NCBI RefSeq assembly: GCF_000422725.1
Contig: NZ_AUGP01000029.1
Span: 114,683-178,682, forward strand
DNA from: Flavobacterium subsaxonicum WB 4.1-42 = DSM 21790
GTDB taxonomy: Bacteria; Bacteroidota; Bacteroidia; Flavobacteriales; Flavobacteriaceae
Direction of reading: 5' to 3'
Length of the DNA stretch: 64,000 bases
Positions within the stretch are counted from its first letter, which is position 1, and the number at the start of each line of letters is the position of its first letter. Shown piece by piece: positions 29,097 to 36,781 of this stretch. The position numbers and the translations under genes were made by a program. The notes below the pieces were generated by a model. That model saw only the letters and a list, made by a program, of their open reading frames with translations, was not told the DNA's origin and ran no database searches.

Positions 29097-29888
29097 ATGA
29101 GAATGACTAAAAAGTATAACACATACCGCAACGGGTTTGTTTTATTTTTAACAACGGCCTTGTTATCTGCCTGCGGCGCGCCCGCGTTTCGCAACACTGC
29201 TATCGAAGCAAAAAAGCTGCCCATTACCAACCAATATGCCGATAACCAGGATATTGAAAAATTCATCCTCCCGTACAGAGACCACATAAACAAAGACCTG
29301 GACAGCGTTTTGGCCTATTGCCCCGAAACAATGGATAAAAGCAACAGCATTAACGGCTGGCAGACTACTATAGGCAATTTTCTTGCCGATGTTACTTTTG
29401 ATAAGGCCGCCACCCTTTTTAGGGCAAAGGAAAACCGGAGCCTGGATATCTGCCTGCTTAACCACGGCGGTATCCGGTCGATTATCCCGAAAGGGCCGGT
29501 TACTGCCCGCACCGCTTTTGAGGTTATGCCTTTTGAAAACAGCCTTATGGTGGTGGCGCTTAAAGGAGAGCAGGTGCTGGAAATGGCGCAATACATTGCC
29601 CGCGAAAAGAAACCGCACCCTTTAGGAGGGATGCAGATTGTGTTAGATAAAGACAATGCAGTTAAAACGATTACCATTCAGGGCAAGCCCCTGGAGGCCG
29701 GTAAGATCTATAACGTTGCTACATCTGACTATTTGTATAATGGCGGCGACAGCATGGATTTTTTAGGCAAGGCTGTTGCCACGTACTACCTGGATTATAA
29801 GCTGCGCAACATTTATATTGATTATTTTAAGGAGGTTGACACGCTGCCCATTATTCGTACCGAACGCATTATAACCCAAAAGCCATGA
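29097..29888 (+). CDS. 5'-nucleotidase C-terminal (substrate-binding) domain lipoprotein
   Basis: The product has 263 residues. The lipobox FLTTALLSAC gives an acylated Cys. The rest matches the 5_nucleotid_C domain of UshA-type enzymes only: NSINGWQTTIGNFLADVTFDKA, ICLLNHGGIRSIIPKGPVTARTAFEVMPFENSLMVVALKG, and YNVATSDYLYNGGDSMDFL. The metallophosphatase domain is absent here and is encoded by the next gene, which overlaps by 4 bp. Together the two genes would reconstitute one periplasmic 5'-nucleotidase. An alternative ATG lies two codons downstream (29103). Confidence 0.92.
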   Translation: MRMTKKYNTYRNGFVLFLTTALLSACGAPAFRNTAIEAKKLPITNQYADNQDIEKFILPYRDHINKDLDSVLAYCPETMDKSNSINGWQTTIGNFLADVTFDKAATLFRAKENRSLDICLLNHGGIRSIIPKGPVTARTAFEVMPFENSLMVVALKGEQVLEMAQYIAREKKPHPLGGMQIVLDKDNAVKTITIQGKPLEAGKIYNVATSDYLYNGGDSMDFLGKAVATYYLDYKLRNIYIDYFKEVDTLPIIRTERIITQKP

Positions 29889-30796
29889 AAAGAAGGGAAT
29901 TTATACAAAAAACGGCTGCCGGCAGCGCCCTGGTTATGGGCGGGTTATCGCTTAGCAGTTTTGCCGGCCCCGAAGTTAAAAAGCTTACCATACTGCACAC
30001 TAACGATGTGCACAGCCACATAGACCCTTTCCCGATAGACGACCCTAAATTTGCTAACATGGGCGGCGTGGCGCGCAGGGCAAGCATTATTAAGCAAATA
30101 CGTAGCGACGAGCCTAACCTGCTGCTGCTGGATGCGGGCGATGTTTTTCAGGGCACGCCTTACTTTAACTATTATGGCGGCGAACTGGAGTTTAAGCTTA
30201 TGAGCATGATGCAGTACGACCTTTGCACCCTGGGCAACCACGATTTTGATAATGGTATTGATGGTTTTAACGCGCAGCTGCACAATGCATCGTTTAGTTT
30301 TGTGTCGGCTAATTACGATTTTAAGAACACCGTGCTGGATGGCATCGTTAAGCCCTATAAGATTTTTATGAAGGACGGACTTAAAATTGGCGTTTTTGGC
30401 CTTGGCATTGAGCTTAATGGCCTGGTTAACAAAAACCTGTATAAAGAAACTGTTTACAACAACCCTATTGATGTTTCTAAAGATATGGCGCGTATTTTAA
30501 AGCACTCTGAAAAGTGCGACCTTGTAATTTGCCTGTCGCATCTTGGGTTTATTTATGCTAACGATAACCAGAAAGTATCTGACCTGATGCTGGCCCGCGC
30601 CACTAAAGACATTGACCTTATTATTGGCGGCCACACCCACACGTTTTTAAACAAGCCCTACATTGAGAAAAACGCCGCCGGAAACGAAGTACTGATAAAC
30701 CAGGTGGGTTGCTACGGCCTAAATCTGGGCCGCATTGATTTTACTTTTGAGAAAGGTGGGAAAATTAAATCGGGAGGCAAAACGATTGTTGTTTAA
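29885..30796 (+). CDS. 5'-nucleotidase N-terminal metallophosphatase domain protein with Tat signal
   Basis: The product has 303 residues. The leader KRREFIQKTAAGSALVMGG has a Tat-like twin-arginine motif (RREF). The calcineurin-like metallophosphatase signatures are complete: LTILHTNDVHSHID, DAGDVFQGTPYFNYYGG, TLGNHDFDNG and LIIGGHTHTFLN. It should hydrolyse nucleotides or related phosphate esters in the periplasm, with two metals. Its ATG overlaps the stop of the preceding 5_nucleotid_C gene (ATGA), so translation is coupled. The C-terminal domain normally fused to this one is missing because it is the upstream gene. Confidence 0.94.
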   Translation: MKRREFIQKTAAGSALVMGGLSLSSFAGPEVKKLTILHTNDVHSHIDPFPIDDPKFANMGGVARRASIIKQIRSDEPNLLLLDAGDVFQGTPYFNYYGGELEFKLMSMMQYDLCTLGNHDFDNGIDGFNAQLHNASFSFVSANYDFKNTVLDGIVKPYKIFMKDGLKIGVFGLGIELNGLVNKNLYKETVYNNPIDVSKDMARILKHSEKCDLVICLSHLGFIYANDNQKVSDLMLARATKDIDLIIGGHTHTFLNKPYIEKNAAGNEVLINQVGCYGLNLGRIDFTFEKGGKIKSGGKTIVV

Positions 30797-30805
30797 GTAG
30801 CAAAA

Positions 30806-30985
30806 TCATCAAGTCGAAAGTCATCAGGTCGAAAGTCACAAGGTCGAAAGTTAGAAATTTGAGTCCGTAGTAAAATTTCAAATCGAAGTCAAGTCAAAAA
30901 ATTCAGAGTTGAAAATTGGATGCAAAATATCGGCTACCCACATCTTTCGACTTGATGACTTTCGACTTGATGACTTAATGCGAAT
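30806..30985. repeat. 15 bp repeats, three direct and two inverted, in the nucleotidase-catalase gap
   Basis: A 15 bp unit, roughly TCATCAAGTCGAAAG, is repeated three times at 30806-30850. Two inverted copies of CTTTCGACTTGATGA lie at 30954-30983, so the ends can fold together. The 350 bp gap 30797-31147 otherwise contains only the catalase terminator. Confidence 0.85.
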
Positions 30986-31074
30986 CTCAAAGTCCGAAAG
31001 TGAAATATTAAGCACTTTTTTGCCTGTTTTGAGTCTATTATCTTTCGTCTATTTTCCCTCCCTCTTTTTCACAA

Positions 31075-31110
31075 AATAAAAAATGCCCACTACTTTCGTA
31101 GCAGGCATTT
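31075..31110 (-). terminator. Terminator of the catalase gene
   Basis: The 13 bp arms 31081-31093 and 31098-31110 pair with two mismatches around a TTTC loop, followed on the minus strand by a T run. Confidence 0.8.
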
Positions 31111-31147
31111 TCATCCAACCAATTAATCCAATCACCTATTAATTATC

Positions 31148-32632
31148 TTACTGCTGCCTAAACATGGCAGGGTCTATTTGTATGTTAAGTCCCTTAGCTA
31201 CACCAAGTCCCAGGTTTATATCGGCCCTAAACCAGTGGCACAGCTGTCGGTTAATAATTTCGTCGCGTTTTGGGCCTGCAATGCCACTCATAGCACCCAC
31301 TATGTTACTGATAGTGTTTTGTTTAGCCTGCTCATCCATCAATTTAAACAGGTTGCCCGGCTGGCTGTAATGGTCGTTTTCGCCGGGGCCGTTACGGTCG
31401 TACCAGTCGGCCGTAAGGCTATCTAACTCAAGGGCAGGCTCTTTGTAGCTGTGGTCGGCCACAATGTTATCAAAACTGTTAGGGTAATAGTTAGCGTTGC
31501 TGCCGCCGTTGCCGTCTACACGCATAAGGCCATCGCGCTGGTAGTTATTGGTCATGTACGGGCAGCGGTTAACCGGTATCTGCTCGTAATTGGTACCCAA
31601 GCGGTAACGTTGCGCATCTGGGTAGCTTAATAACCTGCCTTGCAGCATTTTATCAGGGCTATAGCCAATACCGTCTACAATATGGGCCGGTGCAAAAGCA
31701 GCCTGCTCCACATCCTGGTAGTAGTTTTGGGGGTTGCGGTTAAGCTCCATCTCGCCAACATCCATGAGCGGATAATCAGCATGTGGCCACACTTTTGTAA
31801 CGTCAAACGGGTTTATATGATAGGTTTTGGCCTCAGCCTCAGGCATTACCTGTATTTTAAGGTGCCATTTTGGGTAGTTGCCCTGTTGTATGTTCTCAAA
31901 AAGATCGCGCTGGGCAAAATCAAGATCTTTACTCTTCATTTCAGCAGCATCGGCATCGGTAAAGTTCCTAATGCCCTGCGCGGTTATAAAATGGAATTTC
32001 ACATAAAAACGCTCATTATCAGCGTTTATCAGCGAAAAAGTATGGCTCCCGAAACCGTGCATGTGGCGGTATCCTACGGGTGTGCCCCTGTCGCTCATCA
32101 GTATTAACACCTGGTGGAGGCTCTCGGGGTTAAGCGACCAGAAATCCCACATCATGGTGGCCGACTTCATATTCGTCTGCGGGTCGCGTTTTTGGGTGTG
32201 TATAAAGTCTGAGAATTTTTTAGGGTCTTTTATAAAGAACACAGGGGTGTTGTTGCCCACGAGGTCCCAATTGCCGTCTTCGGTGTAAAATTTAAGGGCA
32301 AAACCGCGCGGATCACGCTCAGTATCAGGGCTTCCCTTCTCACCACCTACAGTACTAAAGCGAAGGAACATACCTGTTTGCTTGCCAACTTCAGAGAAAA
32401 TTTTAGCCTTGGTATACTTTGTAATATCGTGGGTAACCGTAAAAGTGCCAAACGCCGCCGATCCTTTAGCATGCACTACCCTTTCGGGGATGCGCTCGCG
32501 GTTAAAGTGGGCCATTTTTTCGTGAAGGATAACATCCTGCAAAAGTATAGGGCCGCGTGCGCCAACGGTTTGAGAGTCTTCGTCTTCGTAGTAAGGGCGG
32601 CCTGAAGCCGTGGTAAGTTTATCTTGAGACAT
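31148..32632 (-). CDS. Haem catalase
   Basis: The product has 494 residues from the ATG at 32632 (MSQDKLTTASGRPYYEDED). The longest ORF begins 11 codons earlier but would include the -7 promoter element. The active-site His region RERIPERVVHAKGSAAFGTF, the distal Asn region and the haem-Tyr motif RYRLGTNYEQIPVN are intact. VGNNTPVFFIKDPKKFSDFIHTQKRDP is typical of small-subunit monofunctional catalases. It decomposes hydrogen peroxide in the cytoplasm. The gene is monocistronic. No peroxide-regulator box was recognised. Confidence 0.97.
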   Translation of the reverse strand: MSQDKLTTASGRPYYEDEDSQTVGARGPILLQDVILHEKMAHFNRERIPERVVHAKGSAAFGTFTVTHDITKYTKAKIFSEVGKQTGMFLRFSTVGGEKGSPDTERDPRGFALKFYTEDGNWDLVGNNTPVFFIKDPKKFSDFIHTQKRDPQTNMKSATMMWDFWSLNPESLHQVLILMSDRGTPVGYRHMHGFGSHTFSLINADNERFYVKFHFITAQGIRNFTDADAAEMKSKDLDFAQRDLFENIQQGNYPKWHLKIQVMPEAEAKTYHINPFDVTKVWPHADYPLMDVGEMELNRNPQNYYQDVEQAAFAPAHIVDGIGYSPDKMLQGRLLSYPDAQRYRLGTNYEQIPVNRCPYMTNNYQRDGLMRVDGNGGSNANYYPNSFDNIVADHSYKEPALELDSLTADWYDRNGPGENDHYSQPGNLFKLMDEQAKQNTISNIVGAMSGIAGPKRDEIINRQLCHWFRADINLGLGVAKGLNIQIDPAMFRQQ

Positions 32633-32662
32633 ACGCTTGTGTGTTTTATTGATTTCGTTATA

Positions 32663-32670
32663 CAAATTTA
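32663..32670 (-). promoter_or_regulatory. -7 element of the catalase gene
   Basis: TAAATTTG on the minus strand matches TAnnTTTG. Its position decides for the start at 32632. The 342 bp gap 32633-32974 holds no other recognisable gene. Confidence 0.55.
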
Positions 32671-32948
32671 GTTTTTGATAGATTATACTTATAGTATTGG
32701 CAATTGATTTTTTCTATTAAGGCATAGTGAATGGTCAAGGTTTGGGGTTGCTTTTGATATACCAAAATCAAACCACATTAATACAGTATTAGTAATCAAT
32801 AAATTACCAAATAGCTGAGTGCAATTTTTAACGATATGTCGCTATTTGAGTGTCTTAATAATGAAATAACGTAGCTTTTTTACCGCTAAAAAATGCCTGT
32901 TTACCTCTAAGCCATTATCTACAACAATAAACAGGAATGGTTTTTGTT

Positions 32949-32956
32949 TACCTTTG
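32949..32956 (+). promoter_or_regulatory. -7 element of the first DUF4197 gene
   Basis: TACCTTTG matches TAnnTTTG and lies 18 bp before the ATG at 32975. That makes the longer ORF start at 32954 unlikely. Confidence 0.5.
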
Positions 32957-32974
32957 TTTAAACCACAATATAAA

Positions 32975-33703
32975 ATGAAAAAATTACTATTATCTGTACT
33001 GATAGCAACAGCCGTAACTACCGCCGCCAATGCCCAGCTTAAAAGCATTTTATCTAAGGCTAAAGAAAAAGTAGCCTCCGGAAGCACAGGCTCTTTAGGC
33101 ACAAGCGAGATTGGATCGGCACTAAAAGAGGCACTTAATAAAGGTGTAACAGAGCAGGTTACCAAACTTACAGCCACCGATGGGTTTTACAAAAACGAAG
33201 CCGTTAAGATATTACTGCCCGAAGAATTGCAAAAGGTAGATAAAAAATTACGCCAGGTGGGCCTTGGTAGCCTTGCCGATGAAGGTATTAAAGTGCTTAA
33301 CCGCGCCGCCGAAGATGCTGTAAAAGAGGGTACCCCAATTTTTGTGAATGCCATTACCAGCATGACCCTTACCGATGCCAAGGGCATTTTAATGGGCGCC
33401 GATAATTCGGCTACAGCCTATTTGCAAAAAAGTACCTCAACACCACTATACGCTAAGTTTAGCCCCGTGGTTAAAACATCGCTAAGCACGGTGGGTGCCG
33501 ATGAAGTTTGGGCAAAAATTATAGCCAAATATAACGCATTACCATTGGTTACCAAGGTAAACCCGGACCTTACCGATTATGTTACCAACAAAACCATGGA
33601 CGGTGTTTTTAAAATGATAGCTGTAGAAGAGAAAAACATTCGTACGAACATCGCATTCAGGACATCAGACCTGCTTAAAAAGGTATTTGCTATGCAGGAT
33701 TAA
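32975..33703 (+). CDS. Exported DUF4197 protein, paralog 1
   Basis: The product has 242 residues with a Sec signal peptide (KKLLLSVLIATAVTTAANAQ). The mature part is almost entirely DUF4197: SALKEALNKGVTEQVTKLTATDGFYKNEAVKILLPEELQKVDKKLRQVGLGSLADEGIKVLNRAAEDAV, and KVNPDLTDYVTNKTMDGVFKMIAVEEKNIR. The family has no known activity. The gene is followed by a terminator and then by a close paralog that has a lipoprotein signal. The mature proteins are predicted to be helical and periplasmic. Confidence 0.92.
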   Translation: MKKLLLSVLIATAVTTAANAQLKSILSKAKEKVASGSTGSLGTSEIGSALKEALNKGVTEQVTKLTATDGFYKNEAVKILLPEELQKVDKKLRQVGLGSLADEGIKVLNRAAEDAVKEGTPIFVNAITSMTLTDAKGILMGADNSATAYLQKSTSTPLYAKFSPVVKTSLSTVGADEVWAKIIAKYNALPLVTKVNPDLTDYVTNKTMDGVFKMIAVEEKNIRTNIAFRTSDLLKKVFAMQD

Positions 33704-33728
33704 TTTCTATATCAATATATTACAAATT

Positions 33729-33757
33729 GCCGCATGGTTTTCCTGTGCGGCTTTTTT
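33729..33757 (+). terminator. Terminator after the first DUF4197 gene
   Basis: GCCGCA (33729-33734) pairs with TGCGGC (33746-33751), followed by T6. It lies 25 bp after the stop codon. Confidence 0.78.
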
Positions 33758-33768
33758 ATTAGAGGGCG

Positions 33769-33846
33769 TCATCGCGAGGTACGAAGCGATCTCACTCGAA
33801 ATGAACTACAAGCCCACATGACGGGATTGCTTCGTACCTCGCGATA
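33769..33846. repeat. Intergenic inverted repeat element
   Basis: The arms 33769-33791 and 33825-33846 are inverted copies around a 33 bp centre. Their core is CGAGGTACGAAGC. A decayed relative lies at 3060-3094, so this is a dispersed element. Confidence 0.75.
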
Positions 33847-33955
33847 ACTATGCTCCTGATGAGTATCTATAAAACTTTTACCACAAATTTATCAGTACCC
33901 CTATTTCAAATTTGTTAAAAAAGTGGTTGCTTTACAGTATAAATTCTACAGAAAT

Positions 33956-34675
33956 ATGAAAAAACTCATCCTGCCCATAGTTGCCTTATGCCTAACACTT
34001 TCGGGCTGTGCAGAGTTGCAGCAGGCAGCAGCACAGTTTCCGCAGGCCACCGGAGTACTATCTAATGCCGATATTGCAGCCGGCCTGAAAGAGGCTTTAG
34101 ATAAAGGTATAGACCAACAGGTTACCAAACTTACCGCTACCGATGGTTTTTACAAAAACCAGCTGGTTAAGATACTTTTACCTGCCGAATTACAAAAGGT
34201 AGATAAAACCCTGCGCGACATTGGCCTTGGCAGCCTTGCCGACGAAGGCCTTAAGATGATGAACCGCGCTGCCGAAGATGCTGTTAAAGAAGCTACCCCA
34301 ATATTTGTATCGGCGGTTAAGAACATGACGTTTAATGATGCAAAGAATATTTTGTTGGGTAATGATGAGGCTGCAACCACCTATTTAAAGGGTACAACAA
34401 CATCGCAACTGTACACCAAATTTAACCCGGTTATAAAAACATCGTTCAGTAAAGTAGGTGCAGATAAGGTTTGGAGCAGCATTATAAACAAGTACAATAC
34501 GCTGCCCCTTGTAACCAAGGTAAACCCGGACCTTACCGATTATGTTACTACCAAAGCGTTAGAGGGCGTATATAAAATGATAGCTGTGGAAGAAAAAGAG
34601 ATTCGCAACAACATTAACGAGCGTACATCGGTACTGTTAAAAAAGGTGTTTGCATTGCAGGACAGCAAAAGCTAA
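33956..34675 (+). CDS. DUF4197 lipoprotein, paralog 2
   Basis: The product has 239 residues from the ATG at 33956; the open frame extends 11 codons further to a GTG, but the signal peptide begins here. LPIVALCLTLSGC is a lipobox, so unlike paralog 1 it should be lipid-anchored. The DUF4197 core (LKEALDKGIDQQVTKLTATDGFYKNQLVKILLPAELQKVDKTLRDIGLGSLADEGLKMMNRAAEDAV) matches paralog 1 at most positions, and the end DLTDYVTTKALEGVYKMIAVEEKEIR is likewise shared. The tandem arrangement indicates gene duplication. Function is unknown. Confidence 0.9.
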   Translation: MKKLILPIVALCLTLSGCAELQQAAAQFPQATGVLSNADIAAGLKEALDKGIDQQVTKLTATDGFYKNQLVKILLPAELQKVDKTLRDIGLGSLADEGLKMMNRAAEDAVKEATPIFVSAVKNMTFNDAKNILLGNDEAATTYLKGTTTSQLYTKFNPVIKTSFSKVGADKVWSSIINKYNTLPLVTKVNPDLTDYVTTKALEGVYKMIAVEEKEIRNNINERTSVLLKKVFALQDSKS

Positions 34676-34718
34676 AATTTTAATCTTCAATAACATACAA
34701 ATAACATAACCTTAACAA

Positions 34719-34745
34719 TTGAGTCAAAATATTTTTGGTAATTTG
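34719..34745 (+). promoter_or_regulatory. Candidate promoter of the leader-like transcript
   Basis: TTG (34719-34721), a 17 bp spacer and TAATTTG (34739-34745) make an imperfect -33/-7 pair, because the -7 element is one base short of TAnnTTTG. Confidence 0.45.
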
Positions 34746-34756
34746 CATATCAATAA

Positions 34757-34789
34757 ATGGTTTTCTCACATTTGGTTAGGGTTAGTTAG
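34757..34789 (+). CDS. Possible 10-residue leader peptide
   Basis: An ATG only about 5 nt after the predicted transcription start opens MVFSHLVRVS and a TAG stop. A perfect terminator hairpin starts 5 nt after the stop. The layout of promoter, tiny ORF and intrinsic terminator resembles an attenuator, but no repeated codon points to an amino-acid signal. It could equally be a non-coding small RNA of about 75 nt. The downstream gene, 120 bp away, is the gamma-carboxylase homologue. The rest of the gap 34676-34940 holds nothing recognised. Confidence 0.35.
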   Translation: MVFSHLVRVS

Positions 34790-34793
34790 AAGG

Positions 34794-34825
34794 AATGCCG
34801 GTAGTTATACTACCGGCATTTTTAT
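34794..34825 (+). terminator. Strong hairpin terminator ahead of the gamma-carboxylase gene
   Basis: A perfect 11 bp stem (34794-34804 with 34810-34820) with a 5 nt loop is followed by a T-rich run. It lies 118 bp after the DUF4197 lipoprotein gene and 116 bp before the next gene. Confidence 0.85.
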
Positions 34826-34940
34826 TTGGCGTAATATAGCGCTGAAAATTCTGAATTATAACAACATTTTAAATCGTCTGAAAAAAACGAGCACCATAAT
34901 TGCAAGATAATTATGTATTTTTACTGCATTATATAACTAT

Positions 34941-36266
34941 ATGATGTTAGCCTTACACAAAAGAATTGACAATGCCCCGCTTATTATTTTTAGGATAATG
35001 CTTGGCATTTTACTGGCATGGCATTGTATAGACCACATGGTAGACGGCACGGTACGCAAACTGTATATACGCCCTAAATTTACCTTTAACTTTATTGGTA
35101 TGGACTGGCTCCAGCCACTGCCCGGCAACGGAATGTACTGGTATCATGGCGTTATGGCATTTTGTGCGCTTTGTGTGACTATAGGCTTTTTATATCGCTA
35201 CACCCTTAGCTTGTTTGCAATACTATTTGCCGGAACGTATTTTATGCAAAAAACGGTTTACAACAACCACCATTATTTATTAATACTGCTTTGCATTATA
35301 CTGCTGCTGCTGCCGGCCAACGCCTTTGCCAGTGTAGATAGCAAAATTAACCCTAAAATAAAGCGCTATAGCATGCCACAGTGGTGCAGCTATGTACTTA
35401 TTGCCCAAATGGCAATTGTGTATTTTTTTGCTGCTATGGCAAAACTATACCCCGATTGGCTAAATGGTACTTTTCCTGGCTTTATAGTGGGCAATCATGG
35501 CCTGCACAGGCTGGGCGGCCTGCTACAGCACAACTATTTTCATAGGTTTATTGCTATAGGAGGCTTTTTTTTCGATTTACTTGTGGTACCCATGTTGCTT
35601 ATTAAAAAAACACGCAACCTGGCTGCATTAGCATCGGTTGGGTTTCATACTTTTAACTGGTACCTGCTACATATTGGTATATTTCCGTTTCTATCATTAA
35701 GCTATCTCGTGTTTTTTTACCCTTCTGATAGGGTTAGGGCACTATTCTTTTGGAAAAAACCACCGCTTAATCAGGTTATAGAAGAACCCGAAGACCAACA
35801 CAATAACCTGCTTATTCTTAAATATTTTTTTATACCTTACTTTATTATACAACTTGCCCTGCCCGTACGACACCATTTTATTAAAGGTGATGTGGTATGG
35901 ACCGAAGAAGGCCACAGGCTAAGCTGGCGTATGATGCTACGGCTTAAAAGTGGCGAGACTATTTTTAAGATAAAAGATAAGAAAACCGGCGAACGGTTTG
36001 ATTTTGATTATACGCTGCTGTTTACAAAAAGGCAAAATAAGCGCTTTTCTGGTAAAGGCGATGTTATATGGCAGGGCGCACAGCGTATTAAAGCCTATTA
36101 TGCCAAACAAGGCAGGGATGTTGCTGTGTATGTAGATAATAAAGTTAGCCTTAACCGCCGGCCCCCACGACTTTACGCAGATCCAAATGTAGACCTGGCA
36201 TCGGTACAATGGAACTACTTTGGGCACAACGAATGGATACTGCTTTATGACGATTACCCCGAATAA
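34941..36266 (+). CDS. Vitamin K-dependent gamma-carboxylase homologue (HTTM domain)
   Basis: The 441-residue protein has several membrane segments in its first ~290 residues and a soluble tail. It aligns by eye with human gamma-glutamyl carboxylase. The segment VYNNHHYLLILLCIILLLLPANAFASVD (~106-133) corresponds to the human stretch around Asn159-His160. IVYFFAAMAKLYPDWLNG (~159-176) corresponds to the stretch with catalytic Lys218, here Lys168. TEEGHRLSWRMMLRLK (~310-325) is a further conserved block. The protein is shorter than the human enzyme and lacks most of its lumenal tail. Whether it carboxylates Glu or does something else is unknown. Two adjacent Mets make either ATG possible. Confidence 0.9.
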   Translation: MMLALHKRIDNAPLIIFRIMLGILLAWHCIDHMVDGTVRKLYIRPKFTFNFIGMDWLQPLPGNGMYWYHGVMAFCALCVTIGFLYRYTLSLFAILFAGTYFMQKTVYNNHHYLLILLCIILLLLPANAFASVDSKINPKIKRYSMPQWCSYVLIAQMAIVYFFAAMAKLYPDWLNGTFPGFIVGNHGLHRLGGLLQHNYFHRFIAIGGFFFDLLVVPMLLIKKTRNLAALASVGFHTFNWYLLHIGIFPFLSLSYLVFFYPSDRVRALFFWKKPPLNQVIEEPEDQHNNLLILKYFFIPYFIIQLALPVRHHFIKGDVVWTEEGHRLSWRMMLRLKSGETIFKIKDKKTGERFDFDYTLLFTKRQNKRFSGKGDVIWQGAQRIKAYYAKQGRDVAVYVDNKVSLNRRPPRLYADPNVDLASVQWNYFGHNEWILLYDDYPE

Positions 36267-36298
36267 TGATACTATTTATCGTTAATAGTTAAATAGAT

Positions 36299-36328
36299 TT
36301 TGAAAACCGGCTAACTTTTATACTTTTG
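36299..36328 (+). promoter_or_regulatory. Promoter of the thioredoxin-like gene
   Basis: TTTG (36299-36302), an 18 bp spacer and TACTTTTG (36321-36328) fit the Bacteroidota consensus well. The element overlaps the TTG of the longest ORF, which rules that start out. Confidence 0.8.
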
Positions 36329-36343
36329 CGAAAAATTAAAAGG

Positions 36344-36781
36344 GTGAAAAAGTCGCTTTGTGTACTGTTTATTGTTTTGCATACCGCAGCCTACAGCCAG
36401 GAATGGAACACAGATTTTGATGTTGCCAAAAAGCAATCGGCCACAACAGGTAAAAATATCCTGTTGGTATTTTCCGGACCCGAATGGTGCACAAACTGTA
36501 CCAAGCTGGACGAACTGGTGTGGGACAGCCCCGAATTTAAGGCTGAAGCCGAAAAGAGCTGGGTGCTGCTGCGTGCCGACTTTCATGAAAAGAAAGGCAT
36601 GCCCGAACCGGTAAACGTAAACGATATGAAAATGGTGCTTGCCGAAAAGTATAACCGCGATGGGTTTTTTCCGTTTGTGGTATTGTTAGATAAAACCGGC
36701 AGGCGCATTGGCAAAACCGGTTACGAAAACCTGGACACCGCTGCTGCTTATGTAGCGCTGTTCAAGAATTTGGCGCGCTAA
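36344..36781 (+). CDS. Exported thioredoxin-fold protein with WCTNC motif
   Basis: The product has 145 residues. The start is taken as GTG at 36344 because a promoter -7 element occupies the longer ORF's TTG start. The signal peptide is KKSLCVLFIVLHTAAYSQ. Then comes a thioredoxin_7/DsbD-gamma-like domain: KNILLVFSGPEWCTNCTKLDELVWDSPEF, with the redox CxxC as CTNC, and the cis-Pro region FFPFVVLLDKTGR. It is a periplasmic oxidoreductase or reductase domain. Its stop codon directly abuts the stop codon of the converging DUF6055-like gene. It lies 77 bp after the gamma-carboxylase homologue. Confidence 0.9.
   Translation: MKKSLCVLFIVLHTAAYSQEWNTDFDVAKKQSATTGKNILLVFSGPEWCTNCTKLDELVWDSPEFKAEAEKSWVLLRADFHEKKGMPEPVNVNDMKMVLAEKYNRDGFFPFVVLLDKTGRRIGKTGYENLDTAAAYVALFKNLAR

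Noticed and set aside
30806..30985. Possible CRISPR array
   Set aside because: The 15 bp units are adjacent, without spacers of constant length, and no cas genes are in the window.
34719..34910. 63-codon ORF before the gamma-carboxylase gene
   Set aside because: It starts with TTG inside the promoter region, crosses the terminator hairpin and has no recognisable protein features.
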